Source: Comamonas thiooxydans | GTDB taxonomy: Bacteria; Pseudomonadota; Gammaproteobacteria; Burkholderiales; Burkholderiaceae_C | DNA: 64,000 bases | Reading direction: 5' to 3' | Assembly (NCBI RefSeq): GCF_000964545.1 | Contig: NZ_BBVD01000002.1 | Coordinates: forward strand, 186,001-250,000 | Part shown: positions 17,894 through 25,787 of the stretch, piece by piece | How the letters are laid out: each line of letters begins with the position of its first letter | Position numbering within the stretch: position 1 is the stretch's first letter | Notes under the pieces: model-generated | The model's input: the letters and a program-made list of their open reading frames with translations, nothing else | What the model was told of the DNA's origin: nothing | The model's database searches: none | Position numbers and translations under genes: made by a program

Positions 17894-18810
17894 AAGAAAA
17901 GCGCTTTCTCCGAAAGGAGAAAGCGGCTCGATCCATAGATATGACGATGGAACAATGCACCAGACGCGAGGCGCTGGGCCTGGCCTGGGCGCTGAGTTGC
18001 AGCCTGCCTGATGCACAGGCCAAGCCCGGCCTGCGTCTGCCAGGCATGGTCTGGCAGCCCAGTGCCGACACTCTGCGGCCCCATGGAGCATGGCAGCGTC
18101 TGGGCATCCGCCGCCTGCTGGTGCAATGGACGGCCGTGGACAATCTGAGCCTGGTGCCGGGCACTTATCTGCCCTCCATGAGCCGCAACCTCCCGGACTG
18201 GGAGCGCATCGCGGCCGAGCCCTGGGCGCAGGAGCTGATTCTCGGCTTGGCCGGCATGCATGACGAGGCCAAGGCCCGCGCCAGTCTCGCGGATCTGGCA
18301 ATGCAGTCCTATGCCTTGAAAGCCGCTATCACGGCGCTGCCACTGCGGGTTGCCGGCTGGTACTTCCCGGTCGAAGTCGATCCAACCTGGGCTGCGCCCA
18401 GCCTTCTCACCGAGGTTCTCAACAAGCTGCCTCGTCCGCTGTGGATCAGCGCCTATGACAATGCCAATATGGGCCCCCAGGCGCTGGTTGACTGGATCAT
18501 GCGCTGGATACCCGAAGATGTGGGCGTGTTTTTCCAGGATGGAGTCGGCGTCCACGCGCGCACTCCCAGCGTGGCACGCGAATACCTGCAAATGCTGACC
18601 GCCCATCTGGGCCAGGCGCGTGTTCGCGTGATTGCCGAGGCCTTCCGGCCTGCGCAGGGCGGCGGCTTTCGCAGCGCCATGGCAGAAGAATTCCTGCCGC
18701 AGTTGGCGGCCTACCAAGGCTGGACGGTCTTTGCATTCGACGGCCCGCATTATCTGAACCCGCCTCTGGTCGATGCATTGGCGAATGCCCTGAGCACCAA
18801 ATCCCGATAA
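17890..18810 (+). CDS. DUF4434-like (glycoside-hydrolase-fold) exported protein
   Basis: A 306-residue protein resembling the DUF4434 family, a TIM-barrel group related to glycoside hydrolases; motifs include LVQWTAVDN, WYFPVEVDP, ISAYDNANMG and FFQDGVGV. As I recall, E. coli ybcH next to nfrAB is of this type. The ATG at 17890 overlaps the previous stop (ATGA), but the first 17 residues contain a hairpin sequence. A start at 17941 or 17947 would give a compact Tat-like signal (TRREALGLAWAL, cleavage after AQA). A glycan-cleaving or glycan-binding role is inferred. It is the last gene of the operon. Confidence 0.72.
   Translation: MKEKRFLRKEKAARSIDMTMEQCTRREALGLAWALSCSLPDAQAKPGLRLPGMVWQPSADTLRPHGAWQRLGIRRLLVQWTAVDNLSLVPGTYLPSMSRNLPDWERIAAEPWAQELILGLAGMHDEAKARASLADLAMQSYALKAAITALPLRVAGWYFPVEVDPTWAAPSLLTEVLNKLPRPLWISAYDNANMGPQALVDWIMRWIPEDVGVFFQDGVGVHARTPSVAREYLQMLTAHLGQARVRVIAEAFRPAQGGGFRSAMAEEFLPQLAAYQGWTVFAFDGPHYLNPPLVDALANALSTKSR
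17902..17925. other. 10-bp stem with GAAA tetraloop at the gene junction
   Basis: CGCTTTCTCC at 17902-17911 pairs perfectly with 17916-17925 around a GAAA tetraloop. It lies nine bases after the start codon of the DUF4434-like frame. The right arm contains GGAG, a potential ribosome binding site hidden in the stem. No T tract follows, so termination is unlikely. Confidence 0.6.
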
Positions 18811-18907
18811 GTCGCCATCCGCCTTGCCTCTGCAGCTGCGGCCCATGGAGCCGGCAACAGGGCTGAGCAGGCTGACGGCCAACAGGTCTTCGCACGAGGA
18901 CAGACCC

Positions 18908-18933
18908 AGGCTCGGGGTGGCATCCCCCAGCCT
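18908..18933. terminator. Hairpin between convergent glycan operon and mutarotase gene
   Basis: Stem AGGCT-C-GGGG with CCCC-C-AGCCT, one mismatch and a 6-base loop, located between the two convergent stop codons (18810 and 18945). No T tract on either side, so it is a weak candidate for a shared terminator. The remaining bases of 18811-18944 show no gene. Confidence 0.35.
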
Positions 18934-18944
18934 CGTTCAAAGCC

Positions 18945-19811
18945 TCAAAAGCATTCGAAGGTTTGCGCCGCCTTCCAGCGCTGGTCGGGTCCAAGAACCA
19001 CAGGAGCATCAATGGCCGCAGCCTCCACACACAGCATTTGCTGCCAGCTGTCGGCCTCCATGTCCTTGAGCGTGGCGCACAGAGCAGGGCCGGGATTCCA
19101 GACCACGGTTTCGCTCCAGGACGCATCCTGGGCAAGCTGCAGCCAGGGCCGGCCCGAGCTTTGCAGCTGCAGGGCTGCAGCCGCACGTGGATAGACGCGA
19201 TCGGTCTCCGCACCGAAGCTGACGCAGCCCTCCTGCGTGACACGGGTGTCCGGCTGAGCCGCAGCAGCGTCCCAATAGCTCAAACCTTCGAGACCATGCA
19301 AGCTGGTCTGCTCGACCTGCGCAACGCGAAGATAACCGTGCAAGGCCGCTGTAAAAGACAGCTCCTGCCGGCCGCGGTTATGCACGGCCAGTTCCACACG
19401 CAACGCGCCGGGCCTGAGCTCAATCGTGAGCACTGCCTCAAAGGCGTGCAGCCAGACGGCGCGCGATGCTTCGCTGTCCGTCAGGCGCAAGGAGATTTGC
19501 ACACCATCCTCGCCCAATGGCCGCGCAGCATCGGCCTGCCAGTGACTGAGGCGCGCAAAGCCATGCTTGACCAAGGGACCACGCTGGTTGAACTGGGGAA
19601 AGCAGACCGGAATGCCGCCACGAATGGCGCTCTTGCCGTCATGGGATGCGCGGGGACTGAGGAACAGGCGCTCCTGCCCCAGGCCGACCCAGGACAGCAC
19701 CTGGGCACCCTGCAGGCAGATCAGCGCCGAATCCCCTTGACCCAGCTTCAAAGCAATGGCAGGAAGCCCTTTCCAGTCAACGGCCTGGGCCTGAAACGTC
19801 AAATCACTCAC
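18945..19811 (-). CDS. D-hexose-6-phosphate mutarotase (YeaD type)
   Basis: Aldose-1-epimerase-fold enzyme that interconverts anomers of hexose-6-phosphates. The 288-residue beta-sandwich protein shows the family motifs IRGGIPVCFPQF, HGFARLSHW (catalytic histidine), LHGYLRV and DRVYPRA. The start is uncertain: GTG at 19811 gives the usual length, while GTG at 19829 would overlap hisA by 26 bases. In either case it overlaps the end of hisA, so it belongs to the histidine transcript. It is now the last gene before the inserted glycan operon. Confidence 0.88.
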   Translation of the reverse strand: MSDLTFQAQAVDWKGLPAIALKLGQGDSALICLQGAQVLSWVGLGQERLFLSPRASHDGKSAIRGGIPVCFPQFNQRGPLVKHGFARLSHWQADAARPLGEDGVQISLRLTDSEASRAVWLHAFEAVLTIELRPGALRVELAVHNRGRQELSFTAALHGYLRVAQVEQTSLHGLEGLSYWDAAAAQPDTRVTQEGCVSFGAETDRVYPRAAAALQLQSSGRPWLQLAQDASWSETVVWNPGPALCATLKDMEADSWQQMLCVEAAAIDAPVVLGPDQRWKAAQTFECF

Positions 19812-20547
19812 CCGTGAGCTCGTCCGCACGCTCCTGGCCTGCGGCGAAGTCCAGATCGCCGGTATAGATGGCCCGGCCGCAGATCACGCCCTCCACGCCC
19901 TCGTCCTGCACCTTGCACAGCGCTTCGATGTCGGCCATGCCGGCCAGACCGCCCGAGGCGATGACCGGAATCTTCAGCGACTGGGCCAGCTTGACGGTGG
20001 CGTCGATGTTGATGCCGCTGAGCATGCCGTCACGACCGATGTCGGTGTAGATGATGGATTCCACACCCCAGTCCTCGAAGCGCTTGGCGGTCTCGATCAC
20101 ATCCTGGCCGGTGAGCTTGCTCCAGCCGTCGATCGCCACCTTGCCGTCCTTAGCGTCCAGGCCCACGATGATGTGGCCGGGAAAGGCGCTGCAGGCGTCC
20201 TGCAGGAAACCGGGGTTCTTCACGGCAGCGGTGCCGATGATCAGGTACTCGATGCCCAGATCGATGTAGCGCTCGATGGTATCCAGATCACGGATGCCGC
20301 CGCCCAGCTGCACGGGAATCTCGCCATCGACTTCCTTGAGGATGCTCTTGATGGCCGACAGGTTCTTGGGCTGGCCCGCAAAGGCGCCGTTCAGGTCCAC
20401 CAGATGCAGGCGACGGGCGCCCGCATCCAGCCATTTGGCGGCCATGGCTGCGGGGTCTTCACCGAAAGTGGTGGACTGGTCCATATCACCCTGAATCAGG
20501 CGAACGCAGTGGCCGTCCTTGAGGTCGATAGCGGGGATGAGCAACAT
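19804..20547 (-). CDS. hisA: Phosphoribosylformimino-AICAR-phosphate isomerase
   Basis: Fourth step of histidine biosynthesis (ProFAR to PRFAR). The 247-residue TIM barrel has D8 in PAIDLKDG, phosphate loops QLGGGIRD and ASGGLAG, and the second catalytic aspartate near GRDGML. It follows hisH after a 214-base gap and overlaps the mutarotase gene. Confidence 0.97.
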   Translation of the reverse strand: MLLIPAIDLKDGHCVRLIQGDMDQSTTFGEDPAAMAAKWLDAGARRLHLVDLNGAFAGQPKNLSAIKSILKEVDGEIPVQLGGGIRDLDTIERYIDLGIEYLIIGTAAVKNPGFLQDACSAFPGHIIVGLDAKDGKVAIDGWSKLTGQDVIETAKRFEDWGVESIIYTDIGRDGMLSGINIDATVKLAQSLKIPVIASGGLAGMADIEALCKVQDEGVEGVICGRAIYTGDLDFAAGQERADELTGE

Positions 20548-20761
20548 GATGGTGATCTGCTAGCAAGTTTGGCCGTCAGAAATGGCCGGTTGAAAAATCG
20601 GGTTGACAGTGAACAAGCCCTGCGATGCAGCGCGCACTGGATTGGGATGGGCTGCGAGGCGCAAACCACAGCCGGGCTGATCGCCCGGCGAGGATTTGCA
20701 ACGCTGCAGACCGCCCAAGCCAGGGATGCGATGCGCGCAAAGACTGGTTCAATGTTGACCC

Positions 20762-21430
20762 TTAGGGCTTCCAGCCCAGGAAGTTGCGGAACAGCGCCAG
20801 TCCCTGATCCGAGCTTTTCTCGGGGTGGAACTGGGTTGCGAAAATATTATCGCGTGCGACGGCACATGCAAAGAGGCCGCCATAGTCGGTCTCGGCCGCG
20901 CAATGCGCGCTTTGTTGCACCTGCGCATAAAAGCTGTGCACAAAGTAGTAGAAGCTGCCGTCTGGAATGCCGGCCCATAGCGCATGGTGCTTGCCGCCCT
21001 GCTGCGTCTGCTGCACCTGGTTCCAGCCCATCTGCGGCACCTTGAAACGGCTGCCGTCGGCCTGCGTCCTTCCTTCGAGATCGAACTTGCGCACATTGCC
21101 GGGAATCAGTCCCAGGCCCGGCACATCGCCTTCGTCGCTGTGGTCGAGCAGCATCTGCATGCCCACGCAGACGCCGAACAGCGGCTTGTTGACGGCAGCA
21201 TCGAGCACGGCCTGCTGCAGGCCCGATTCGCGCAGCTCGCGCATGCAGTCGGGCATGGCCCCCTGACCGGGCAGGACCACGCGGTTGGCAGCATGGACCA
21301 CATCGGGATCGGCCGTGACGACCACGTCCCAGCCGGTATCGGCTGCGGCCGTACGCACCGCCTGCGAGACCGAACGCAGATTGCCCATGCCGTAATCGAC
21401 CACGGCCACGGTGTTGTTCTTCAAACTCAT
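20762..21430 (-). CDS. hisH: Imidazole glycerol phosphate synthase, glutaminase subunit
   Basis: Class I glutamine amidotransferase that delivers ammonia to HisF. The 222-residue protein has the nucleophile C88 in GVCVGMQ and the H202/E204 pair in FHPEKSS; the oxyanion strand reads LPGQGAM. It lies between hisB and hisA. Its partner HisF is about 13 kb away on the far side of the glycan locus, an unusual separation for an obligate heterodimer. Confidence 0.97.
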   Translation of the reverse strand: MSLKNNTVAVVDYGMGNLRSVSQAVRTAAADTGWDVVVTADPDVVHAANRVVLPGQGAMPDCMRELRESGLQQAVLDAAVNKPLFGVCVGMQMLLDHSDEGDVPGLGLIPGNVRKFDLEGRTQADGSRFKVPQMGWNQVQQTQQGGKHHALWAGIPDGSFYYFVHSFYAQVQQSAHCAAETDYGGLFACAVARDNIFATQFHPEKSSDQGLALFRNFLGWKP

Positions 21431-21511
21431 AGCAGCTACCGCTTATGGAGATTGGTTTTTAAAGACAAACAGCTTTGAAGTGCAGTTTAAACAGGCGCAA
21501 GACGCTCCTGA

Positions 21512-22135
21512 TTACAGAGCACCCTTGGTCGAGGGAATCACGCCGGCCATGCGCTCATCATGCTCCAGTGCAAAGCGCATGGCACGCGCAAAGGCCTTGA
21601 AGATGGTTTCGCACTGGTGGTGGGCGTTGAAGCCTTTGAGGTTGTCAATGTGCAGGGTCACGCCGGCGTGGTTGACAAAGCCCTGGAAGAATTCGAAGAC
21701 CAGTTGCGTGTCGAGCTGGCCGATGCTGCCGGCCGTGAACTTCACATCCATGTGCAGACCGGGACGGCCCGAGAAGTCGATGACGACGCGGCTCAGGGCT
21801 TCGTCCAGCGGCACATAGGCATGACCGTAGCGGCGAATGCCTTTCTTGTCGCCGATGGCCTTGGCGAAGGCCTGGCCCAGGGTGATGCCGATGTCTTCGA
21901 CCGTGTGGTGGCCATCGATGTGCAGATCGCCCGCGCATTCGATGTCCATGTCGATCAGACCGTGGCGCGCGATCTGGTCCAGCATGTGGTCGAGAAAGCC
22001 GATACCGGAGTTCAGGCTGGCCTTGCCCGTGCCGTCGAGGTTGACGCGCACGGCGACGCGGGTCTCGGCCGTGTTGCGCTGCACTTCGGCAATGCGCGGC
22101 AGGTTCTGGGCGATGGAGGGGACGATATTGCTCAT
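21512..22135 (-). CDS. hisB: Imidazoleglycerol-phosphate dehydratase
   Basis: Dehydrates IGP to imidazole acetol phosphate. The 207-residue monofunctional enzyme (no phosphatase domain) has the two manganese-binding motifs DGHHTVED and NAHHQCET, the FLDHML strand and SGRPGLH. The ATG at 22135 overlaps the hisC stop by four bases (ATGA); the frame stays open upstream inside hisC but that extension is not coding in this frame. Confidence 0.97.
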   Translation of the reverse strand: MSNIVPSIAQNLPRIAEVQRNTAETRVAVRVNLDGTGKASLNSGIGFLDHMLDQIARHGLIDMDIECAGDLHIDGHHTVEDIGITLGQAFAKAIGDKKGIRRYGHAYVPLDEALSRVVIDFSGRPGLHMDVKFTAGSIGQLDTQLVFEFFQGFVNHAGVTLHIDNLKGFNAHHQCETIFKAFARAMRFALEHDERMAGVIPSTKGAL

Positions 22136-23250
22136 AGGCTTTCTTTCAGTGCCGCCAGCATCTGGGCGTTTTCTTCGCGGGTACCCACGGTCAGGCGCAG
22201 GCAGTTGTGCAGCAAGGGGTGCATGGCCGATACGTTCTTGACCAGCACGCCGCGCTGCTTCATCTCGATCTGGGCCTTGCCGGCATCGCGCACGCGCAGC
22301 AGCACCATATTGGCTTCGGAGGGCCAGACTTTTTGCACGCCGTCCAGCAGGGCCAGGGCATCGATCAGCGGCTGGCGTTCGGCGCGGATGGCAGCGGCCT
22401 GCTCGGCATACAGGGACTCGTGCTGCAACGCAAAAATCGCCGTCTCGCAGTTGAGCACGCTGATGTTGTAGGGCGGGCGCACCTTGTCGATCTCGTTGAC
22501 GATGGCCGAAGGGCCGATCAGATAGCCCAGGCGCGCACCGGCCAGACCGAACTTGGACAGAGTGCGCATCAACAGCACATGGGCGTTGCGCGCGGGGTCG
22601 GCCTTCATGCGGGTGATCCAGCTGCGGCTGGCGAAGGGCTGGTAGGCCTCGTCCATCACGACCAGACCGCCAACCTCGGCCACGGCGTCGATCACGGCCT
22701 GAACCTTGTCCTCGGCCCACAGCGTGGCGGTGGGATTGTTGGGATAGGCGATATAGGTGATGGCAGGCTGGTGCTCGGCAATGGCGGCCTGCATGGCCGG
22801 CACGTCCAGGTCGAAGTCGCTCGTCAGATTCACGCCCACGAAATCCAGGCCCTGCAACTTGGCAGACAGCGGATACATCACAAAGCCCGGCATGGGCGCC
22901 AGCATCTTGGCGCGGGCATTGTTGCAAGGCTGGGCCGTGGCCAGCGCCAGCAGGGTGATGATCTCGTCCGAGCCATTGCCCAGCAGCACCGATGTGCCGG
23001 CCGGAGCACCGGCGTAGTCGGCCAGCATCTGCTTGAGCACTTCCTGGCGCTCGCCGGGGTAGCGGTTGATTTCCAGACCGCCCAGATGCTCGCCCAACTT
23101 TTTCTGCAGCTCGGGCGGCAGACGGTAGGGGTTCTCCATCGTGTCCATCTTGAGCAGGCCTTGCGCGGGCTGCACATGGTAGCCCTGCATGGCGCGTACA
23201 TCGGCGCGAATGCGTTGCAGGGCTTTGGTCTGGATGTCTTGAGCAGTCAT
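22132..23250 (-). CDS. hisC: Histidinol-phosphate aminotransferase
   Basis: PLP-dependent transaminase converting imidazole acetol phosphate to histidinol phosphate. The 372-residue class II aminotransferase has the PLP lysine K233 in TLSKFGLAGARLG, the NENPY-equivalent TMENPYRL and the cofactor loop LGNGSDEI. It is the first gene of the hisC-B-H-A unit and is separated from hisD by a 3.5 kb accessory block, so it needs its own promoter upstream of 23250. Confidence 0.96.
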   Translation of the reverse strand: MTAQDIQTKALQRIRADVRAMQGYHVQPAQGLLKMDTMENPYRLPPELQKKLGEHLGGLEINRYPGERQEVLKQMLADYAGAPAGTSVLLGNGSDEIITLLALATAQPCNNARAKMLAPMPGFVMYPLSAKLQGLDFVGVNLTSDFDLDVPAMQAAIAEHQPAITYIAYPNNPTATLWAEDKVQAVIDAVAEVGGLVVMDEAYQPFASRSWITRMKADPARNAHVLLMRTLSKFGLAGARLGYLIGPSAIVNEIDKVRPPYNISVLNCETAIFALQHESLYAEQAAAIRAERQPLIDALALLDGVQKVWPSEANMVLLRVRDAGKAQIEMKQRGVLVKNVSAMHPLLHNCLRLTVGTREENAQMLAALKESL

Positions 23251-23319
23251 GGGTTCACTCCTTCACACAAGGCTTGCGTTGGCCAATGCAGTCGATACCG
23301 ATCGCTGCGATTCTGGCGC

Positions 23320-23760
23320 TCAAGCCTCAAGATTCTGCGTGGCGGCTTGCTCCAGCGGGTGCACCACGGTTACGCCGCCAAACTCTGCCCCATGGGGCAG
23401 ATGCAGGCTCAGCATCTGGTTGCAGCCGCTGTGCTGGGCGCAGGCCACGGCCAGGCAGTCGCCAAAGTCCAGCGCATGGCGGGCCTGCACGGCCCAGGCC
23501 GTCTCCAGCGTGGCGGCGTCGGTCTTCCAGGGCGTCCAGGTCTGGTAGCGGCGGATGGCGGCGCGGGCATCGCCCTGAGGCAGGGGCAAGGCTGCGGTGG
23601 TGGCCTGATCATAGAACTCCACCAGCGCCTGGTTGCTGGTGCGGCCGCTACGGCTGCGCCACAGCAGATCCAGCCATTCCAGCGTGGCCACATACAGCGC
23701 ACCGCCAGCCGCATCTTCCGCGGCGATCAGCACCGAGGTATCGACAAATACGGGGTTCAC
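23320..23760 (-). CDS. PIN-domain toxin of a VapBC-type module
   Basis: Probable endoribonuclease toxin. The 146-residue PIN-domain protein has the acidic metal site D7 (FVDTSVL), E48 (NQALVEF), D98 and D101 (LDFGDCLAVA). The GTG start at 23760 overlaps the antitoxin stop (GTGA), giving tight translational coupling. VapC toxins cleave tRNA or rRNA; the target here is unknown. The stop lies about 70 bases upstream of hisC on the same strand, so toxin transcripts might read into hisC. Confidence 0.82.
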   Translation of the reverse strand: MNPVFVDTSVLIAAEDAAGGALYVATLEWLDLLWRSRSGRTSNQALVEFYDQATTAALPLPQGDARAAIRRYQTWTPWKTDAATLETAWAVQARHALDFGDCLAVACAQHSGCNQMLSLHLPHGAEFGGVTVVHPLEQAATQNLEA

Positions 23761-24029
23761 CTGGCCACCTCGGTTTCAGCATTGCTGTGCGCTGCAGCAC
23801 GCTTGCTGCTGGCACTGCGCGCCAGGGATTTTGCCGACTGGCCGGCAGCTTGCCAGGTGCGCTCATCCGTGCGCCAGGCCAGATAGGCACGCTCGTAGGC
23901 ATCCTCGCGCTGCATCAGCTCGGCCATGAAGTCACCCAGCATGCGCGAGACGCTGCTGCCGCGCCTGGCCGCTTCAATGCGCGCCCAGTCAAGCACGCTG
24001 TCTTCGACGGTGATGGTGACGTTCTTCAT
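23757..24029 (-). CDS. Ribbon-helix-helix antitoxin of a VapBC-type module
   Basis: A 90-residue antitoxin and autorepressor. The N-terminus (NVTITVEDSVLDWARIEA) fits a ribbon-helix-helix DNA-binding fold; the C-terminal half is charged and would wrap the toxin. ATG 24029 is chosen; ATG 24038 is an alternative that starts only three bases from the operator, and neither has a clear ribosome binding site, so the mRNA may be nearly leaderless. It overlaps the toxin gene. Confidence 0.78.
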   Translation of the reverse strand: MKNVTITVEDSVLDWARIEAARRGSSVSRMLGDFMAELMQREDAYERAYLAWRTDERTWQAAGQSAKSLARSASSKRAAAHSNAETEVAR

Positions 24030-24042
24030 GCCTCGCATGGTA

Positions 24043-24071
24043 CACGAATTTCGTGCAACACGAAATTCGTG
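24043..24071. promoter_or_regulatory. Double-palindrome operator of the toxin-antitoxin module
   Basis: Two 13-bp palindromes of the form CACGAA-N-TTCGTG (24043-24055 and 24059-24071) are separated by three bases and together form a 14-bp inverted repeat (24042-24055 with 24059-24072). They sit immediately before the antitoxin start, as expected for autorepression by a ribbon-helix-helix antitoxin. Centre-to-centre spacing is 16 bp. Confidence 0.75.
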
Positions 24072-24185
24072 TGAAATTTCAAATTGCCAGAATGGCCTGC
24101 AGGAATCCATACTGCGGAGCAAAAAGCAGTTCGCCAGAAACTTGCCCCTCTGCAAGCGCAGACCCACCAACCGGGAGGAGAAATC

Positions 24186-25751
24186 ATGAGCCAGCCATCC
24201 AAGACTGCATGGACCAGACGCCAGATGCTCGATCGCACCGTCCGCGCCGGAGCCGGCCTGGGCATCGCGGCCGGCTCCGGGCTGGCTTTGGCGGGCTGCG
24301 GCGGAGACGATGGGCCGGCAAAAGGTCTGAGCGCCGCGGAGGCAGCCCGGCGACTGCCCGAGCTGGCCGCGACGCTGCGCCGTGTCAGCGGTGTTCCGGG
24401 TATGGCCTGGGCCGTGGTCCAGGGCGCGCAAACGCTTGCCGCCCAAGGCCTGGGGCTTTGCGAGACCGGCGGCAGTGCGGCCGTGAATGCCGACACCGTG
24501 TTCCAGCTGGCCTCGGTCTCCAAATCCCTGGCCGCCACCGTGGTGGCGCGCCAGGTCGGCCAGGGACGGGTCTCCTGGGATAGCCGCATGCAGGACTTGC
24601 TGCCCTGGTTTGCACTGCGCAATCCGGGCAGCAGCGCGGTGCTGACCGTGGGCGATCTGTTTGCCCATCGCAGCGGCCTGCCCGACCATGCGGGCGACAA
24701 GCTCGAGGAGCTTGGCAACGGCCAGCAGGTGGTGCTGGAGCGGCTGCGCCTGCTGCCCGTCAAGCCGCTGCGCAGCGAATACGCCTACACCAATGCCGGG
24801 TTGACCGCCGCCGCCGTGGGCGTCGCAGGCGCTGCCAATACCGACTGGGCGAGCCTGTCGCGCCAGAGCCTGTATGCGCCTCTGGGCATGACGCGAACCA
24901 CATCGGTCTATGCCGAATTCATGCAGCAGGCCAACCGTGCCAGCCCCCATGTACGCGCCGATGACGGCAGCTGGCAGCGCGGCACGCCGCGCAATGCCGA
25001 CCCCCAGTCCCCGGCCGGCGGCGCCAGCTCCAGCGTCAACGACATGGCGCGCTGGCTGTCTCTGCTGCTGGCGCAGGGACGCTGGCAGGGACAGCAGCTG
25101 GTCGCCCCTGCAGCCCTGCAAGCCGCCTGGCAGGCCCAGGCGCCGGGAGGGCACTACGGCTTCGGCTTCAATGTCGCAGCGACCGATGGCGGGCTGAAGT
25201 TCCTCAGCCATTCGGGCGCCTTCATGCTGGGTGCGGCCACCTGCTTCATGCTCATCCCCTCGCTGGACGCCGCCGTCATCGTGCTCACCAACGGCATTCC
25301 CATAGGCGTTCCCGAAACCCTGTGCCGCCAGTTCGTGGACCTGATGGAAACCGGCCGCCTCACGCAGGACTGGTGGTCGCTGTACAGCGAAAAGATCGCT
25401 CCGCTGATGGCGCCCACGGGCTCCCTGCGGGGCCAGCAGCCCCCGTCTGCGCCCCAGCCTCCGGGCGCGCTGCAGCGCTATGCGGGAAGCTATGACAACG
25501 CCTACCATGGCCCGGTGCAGGTCAGCCTCGTCGACAACCGGCTGCAGCTGAGCATAGGCCCGCAAGCCCAGACCTATGTGCTGCGGCACTGGAGCGGCAG
25601 CCAGTTCTGCTTCGTTCCTGGCAACGAAAGCGCAGCTCCGCACAGCATTTCGCTGGCGGTCTTCGAGGCAAGTGACACAGCGCCGGCCCAAAGCCTCTGG
25701 CTGGAGTTCTATGACGACGACGGATTAGGCCAGTTCAGCAGGCGAATCTGA
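24186..25751 (+). CDS. Serine hydrolase of the class C beta-lactamase family, Tat lipoprotein
   Basis: Penicillin-binding-protein/beta-lactamase-fold hydrolase (PF00144 type); the substrate may be a peptide, ester or beta-lactam. The 521-residue product has a twin-arginine signal (TRRQML, R11/R12) followed by a lipobox LAGC with C38, so it is probably a Tat-exported lipoprotein. Active-site motifs are S110-V-S-K113, Y201-T-N203 and H342-S-G344. A C-terminal beta domain (about 430-520) resembles the DUF3471-type extension. The ATG at 24186 has a GGGAGGAG ribosome binding site. It diverges from the antitoxin gene and converges with the lipoprotein gene. Confidence 0.88.
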   Translation: MSQPSKTAWTRRQMLDRTVRAGAGLGIAAGSGLALAGCGGDDGPAKGLSAAEAARRLPELAATLRRVSGVPGMAWAVVQGAQTLAAQGLGLCETGGSAAVNADTVFQLASVSKSLAATVVARQVGQGRVSWDSRMQDLLPWFALRNPGSSAVLTVGDLFAHRSGLPDHAGDKLEELGNGQQVVLERLRLLPVKPLRSEYAYTNAGLTAAAVGVAGAANTDWASLSRQSLYAPLGMTRTTSVYAEFMQQANRASPHVRADDGSWQRGTPRNADPQSPAGGASSSVNDMARWLSLLLAQGRWQGQQLVAPAALQAAWQAQAPGGHYGFGFNVAATDGGLKFLSHSGAFMLGAATCFMLIPSLDAAVIVLTNGIPIGVPETLCRQFVDLMETGRLTQDWWSLYSEKIAPLMAPTGSLRGQQPPSAPQPPGALQRYAGSYDNAYHGPVQVSLVDNRLQLSIGPQAQTYVLRHWSGSQFCFVPGNESAAPHSISLAVFEASDTAPAQSLWLEFYDDDGLGQFSRRI

Positions 25752-25787
25752 CATGCGCTGCGGCTGCAGGCGGCAGCGCCACAGCCC

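Noticed and set aside
8149..18810. Glycan locus considered as a mobile genomic island
   Set aside because: No integrase, tRNA, flanking direct repeat or transposase is present, and codon style resembles the neighbours; horizontal transfer is possible but not shown.
18908..18933. Hairpin considered as part of an inserted element boundary
   Set aside because: No matching repeat was found at the other side of the glycan locus, so no attachment site or target duplication can be claimed.
22207..23886. 559-codon plus-strand frame
   Set aside because: Antisense to hisC and the PIN toxin, whose motifs are complete; low-complexity His/Gly/Gln sequence.
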